This document shows, piece by piece, positions 6,401 through 6,924 of a DNA stretch of 6,924 nucleotides. Positions within the stretch are counted from its first letter, which is position 1. Each line of letters opens with the position of its first letter. The stretch is from positions 617-7,540 of the forward strand of contig DMTU01000160.1 in NCBI GenBank assembly GCA_003476595.1. Reading direction: 5' to 3'. The notes beneath the pieces were generated by a model, which had not been told where the DNA came from, ran no database searches, and saw nothing but the letters and a program-made list of their open reading frames with translations. The stretch is from Acidimicrobiaceae bacterium. Its GTDB lineage: Bacteria; Actinomycetota; Acidimicrobiia; Acidimicrobiales; Salinilacustritrichaceae. The position numbers and the translations under genes were made by a program.

Positions 6401-6924
6401 GGTCGAGCGGGTCGGTGGTGCCGGTGTGCAAGCCCTCGGTGTCGTAATGGTGCTGGACGGTGCCGCCCCGTCCGTCCCTGATGGTGTCGACCAGCCCGTC
6501 CGCCCGGTAGGTGATCTCGGCGACTTCGCCGGTCGGGGTGGTGGTGCGCACGAGCCGGTCGAGGTCGTCGTATTCGTAGGTCGAGATGCCGCCGACGGCG
6601 TTGATCGTCTGCACGAGGTTTCCGTCGGCGTCGTAGGCGAACTCGCTGCGGTTGCCCTGCGGGTCGCGGGCCTCCACCAGGCGGCCCTCGTTGTCGTATT
6701 CGAAGAGCTCGACGCCACCGGCAGGGTCCGAGATGCCGCGCAGGTTGCTCCTGGCGTCGTGGTGCCAACGAGTCTCGTGTCCCTCGTCGTCCACGATGGC
6801 GACGGTGCGGAAGTTCTCGTCGTGGTGGGCGGTGTAGCGCACACCGGTCGGATCGGTCACCACCGTGGCGCCGTCCAGGTACTCGTACTGCCACCGGCCC
6901 CCTTCGCCGTCGAGCTGGTCGGCG
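3465..6924 (-). CDS. RHS/YD-repeat polymorphic toxin-like protein, N-terminus outside window
   Basis: The frame stays open through the right edge, so the GTG at 6863 is internal: 20 further in-frame residues (ending WQYEYLDGAT) precede it and fit the repeats. Numbering from 6863, 1,132 residues are visible. Order: YD repeats at about 10-400 (YDxxGR motifs); a helical insertion at about 408-625; more YD repeats at about 627-770; a linker; the RHS core at about 849-956 (LLDMRNRTYD, QFLSRDP, YAYASNDPVN, DPWGL); and a 176-residue variable tip at 957-1132. YD repeats build a hollow beta shell that encapsulates the tip, which in studied RHS/TcC proteins is cut free next to the DPxGL motif; R929, D930 and D952 occupy expected positions of that aspartic-protease region. 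Such proteins are secreted or surface-displayed and used against competing bacteria or hosts. The export signal cannot be seen. The next gene is the likely immunity partner. RHS class is certain; toxin activity is inferred. Confidence 0.95.
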   Translation of the reverse strand, partial: ADQLDGEGGRWQYEYLDGATVVTDPTGVRYTAHHDENFRTVAIVDDEGHETRWHHDARSNLRGISDPAGGVELFEYDNEGRLVEARDPQGNRSEFAYDADGNLVQTINAVGGISTYEYDDLDRLVRTTTPTGEVAEITYRADGLVDTIRDGRGGTVQHHYDTEGLHTGTTDPLDRTVTFEPRPDGLLAATVDPAGGTTTRTYDHANRLAAVTDANGSTTAWAYDGRGNVVAQTDANGNTTTHTYDRRSLRIATTDPLGRTTTHTYDAAGRPVSSTDPRGVTVTRSYDHLGRIVGIQAPGVDDTVIAYDDANRPRSTTDPAGTVSYDYDRSGRVVAEHHSRGDATVRYRWSPLGGPAAIEMDRAGTLVASTSYRYDAAGRPVEVLDAAGGATSVEYDELGLRARLVHANGTVTSYTHDVAGQLTRISNLPPAYTDLVGETEGPLQNAVDTAAALHALTTELGEAENLEALATLGTGLQTLTTNLLTGGIVTVPALLQLVADLAGVVDDTAGAVDVLADAETIAELERLVDELGQLVHSLPATAGTDPLTDLVEDVTDLAESVTGSVVGLRNELTTLTRLTADAARLVQALLSGGDGAAEVEAVLAEVNTLLAELPEDLTQLGLVVGDTIEVLVDLLGAAGALQSEQVYTYDANGRVSTATRSFVGLGDEILRFPSSYEYDPGGRLVAAWTTDPAAAAFGNATYGYDPAGNRTSVAVAGLVPITASFDAAGQRIADTLGRYTYDAAGNMTSRSLVGATSPATSYDWDAYGRLAGVDDGTISVRNHYDHTGRRTRTEVTDPTGQTSATDSFYAGWDLLFSDGPGIDGVLGDVAYTTLGGTVLNALYGPRLLDVNLTVESGRRLSTALRTHFHTDVTGNVTEVSDSFGNAVVRNAYSPWGETVSLPSELDITGGALLEHGYSGGLGVRATPTGGLLDMRNRTYDPALGQFLSRDPLEQVTGQPYAYASNDPVNLVDPWGLCSIGPVRIGFMSRHDGGCKGAEGARQAASTVGHAAVSIGTGAAVATAIGACGITVVCAAGVGLGGVGIAAAGHAGVDRIAGSPMRQPWEYFAEGALDSAGGVVCGVTFGGGCAAKGGLRPREMLRHPVQESRALLRTLPGNHELGMAAALGVGRTGVREVLFGSGQRGLYASGGAK
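3468..3995 (-). other. variable C-terminal tip of the RHS protein (putative toxin)
   Basis: The 176 residues after DPWGL (957-1132) are unlike the repeats. They start with a short Cys-containing segment (C957, C974), then a long small-residue hydrophobic stretch (about 987-1032, Gly/Ala/Val rich, with C1007 and C1013). PWEYFAEGALDS follows, a second Gly-rich hydrophobic piece (about 1052-1073, with C1060 and C1068), and a basic 60-residue end (LRPREMLRHP, ESRALLRTLPGNHELG, VREVLFGSG). No HNH, Ntox, ADP-ribosyltransferase, deaminase or peptidase motif is apparent. The hydrophobic part resembles pretoxin segments thought to help toxins cross membranes. The remaining end is short for a folded enzyme, so the toxin may be small, membrane-acting, or truncated. 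Confidence 0.7.
3475..3479 (-). promoter_or_regulatory. strong ribosome binding site inside rhs 3' end
   Basis: The minus strand reads GGAGG here, six bases before the GTG at 3468. It lies within the coding end of rhs (codons for A-S-G-G). A near-consensus Shine-Dalgarno at ideal spacing fixes the start of the downstream gene and shows that the rhs stop and this start are arranged for coupled translation. Confidence 0.8.
3996..4319 (-). other. RHS repeat-associated core domain
   Basis: Residues about 849-956 contain the most conserved block of RHS proteins: HTDVTGNVTEVSD, YSPWGE, GLLDMRNRTYDP, LGQFLSRDP, the PYAYASNDPVN strand and the closing DPWGL. The first DP is followed by LEQVTGQ, a variant common in actinobacterial members, instead of DPxG. 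In studied family members this domain plugs the shell and is where the C-terminal tip is cut off. R929, D930 and D952 are the residues to compare with the known protease residues. Confidence 0.9.
4989..5642 (-). other. acidic, aromatic-free helical insertion in the RHS repeat array
   Basis: Residues about 408-625 of the visible RHS protein (numbered from 6863) interrupt the repeats between GQLTRISNL and YTYDANGR, two segments that normally lie close together. The insert is leucine-, alanine-, valine- and threonine-rich. By hand count it has about 36 acidic residues against four arginines and no lysine. From 413 to 626 it has no Phe, Tyr or Trp. Heptad-like spacing of Leu/Val/Ala predicts long amphipathic helices or a helical bundle, for example ELERLVDELGQLV and LTDLVEDVTDLAESV. 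It stays in frame, with GC as high as the flanks (46 of 60 bases at 5341-5400), so it is native coding sequence, not a mobile element. I recognise no domain. Confidence 0.82.
5934..6836 (-). repeat. YD repeat array with 21-residue (63-bp) period
   Basis: Key aromatic/histidine positions of the YD motif recur every 21 residues: 14, 35, 56, 77, 98, 119, 140, 161 (here P), 182, 203, 224, 245, 266 and 287, then 307 with one 20-residue step. Each unit is roughly (T/Y)YDxxGRxxxxTDPxGxTTT. At DNA level a 21-base identical segment occurs at 6126-6146 and 6189-6209, exactly 63 bases apart, so parts of the array have duplicated recently or been homogenised. Repeats of this kind form successive strands of the RHS shell. 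Confidence 0.88.

Overview
The window looks like chromosomal DNA from a high-GC bacterium, most likely an actinomycete-type organism (Actinomycetota). The evidence is the high GC (hand counts of about 61% to 76% in different genes), strong G/C preference at third codon positions, frequent GTG starts, and the family variants present. The genus cannot be named from this sequence.

Left part (1-2345): three genes for small soluble enzymes. A GNAT-family N-acetyltransferase runs in from the left edge (+, ends at 708). A Nudix hydrolase follows (+, 892-1515). An aminoglycoside-phosphotransferase-fold small-molecule kinase faces it (-, 1494-2345). The Nudix and kinase genes converge and share their last 22 bases. 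All three modify small molecules, but nothing visible gives their substrates or proves a shared pathway.

Middle (2346-2832): about 490 bases without a convincing gene of normal size. It holds one candidate small ORF on the minus strand (2604-2711) for a 35-residue peptide with a single hydrophobic segment.

Right part (2833-6924, all minus strand): a large RHS/YD-repeat protein gene enters from the right edge, so its N-terminus is outside the window. It is followed by a 211-codon gene whose GTG start overlaps the rhs stop by four bases (GTGA) and which has a GGAGG ribosome binding site inside the rhs 3' end. The RHS protein shows regular 21-residue YD repeats, a 210-220-residue acidic, aromatic-free helical insertion in the repeat array, further YD repeats, an RHS core ending in DPWGL, and a 176-residue C-terminal tip that carries every cysteine visible in the protein. 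This is the architecture of a polymorphic toxin: a repeat shell encloses a variable C-terminal toxin, and the next gene encodes its immunity protein. GC falls from repeat shell to tip to downstream gene, as expected for an exchangeable toxin-immunity module.

Neither the tip nor the downstream protein matches a toxin or immunity family that I recognise. These two, and the helical insertion, are the best candidates for undescribed biology here.
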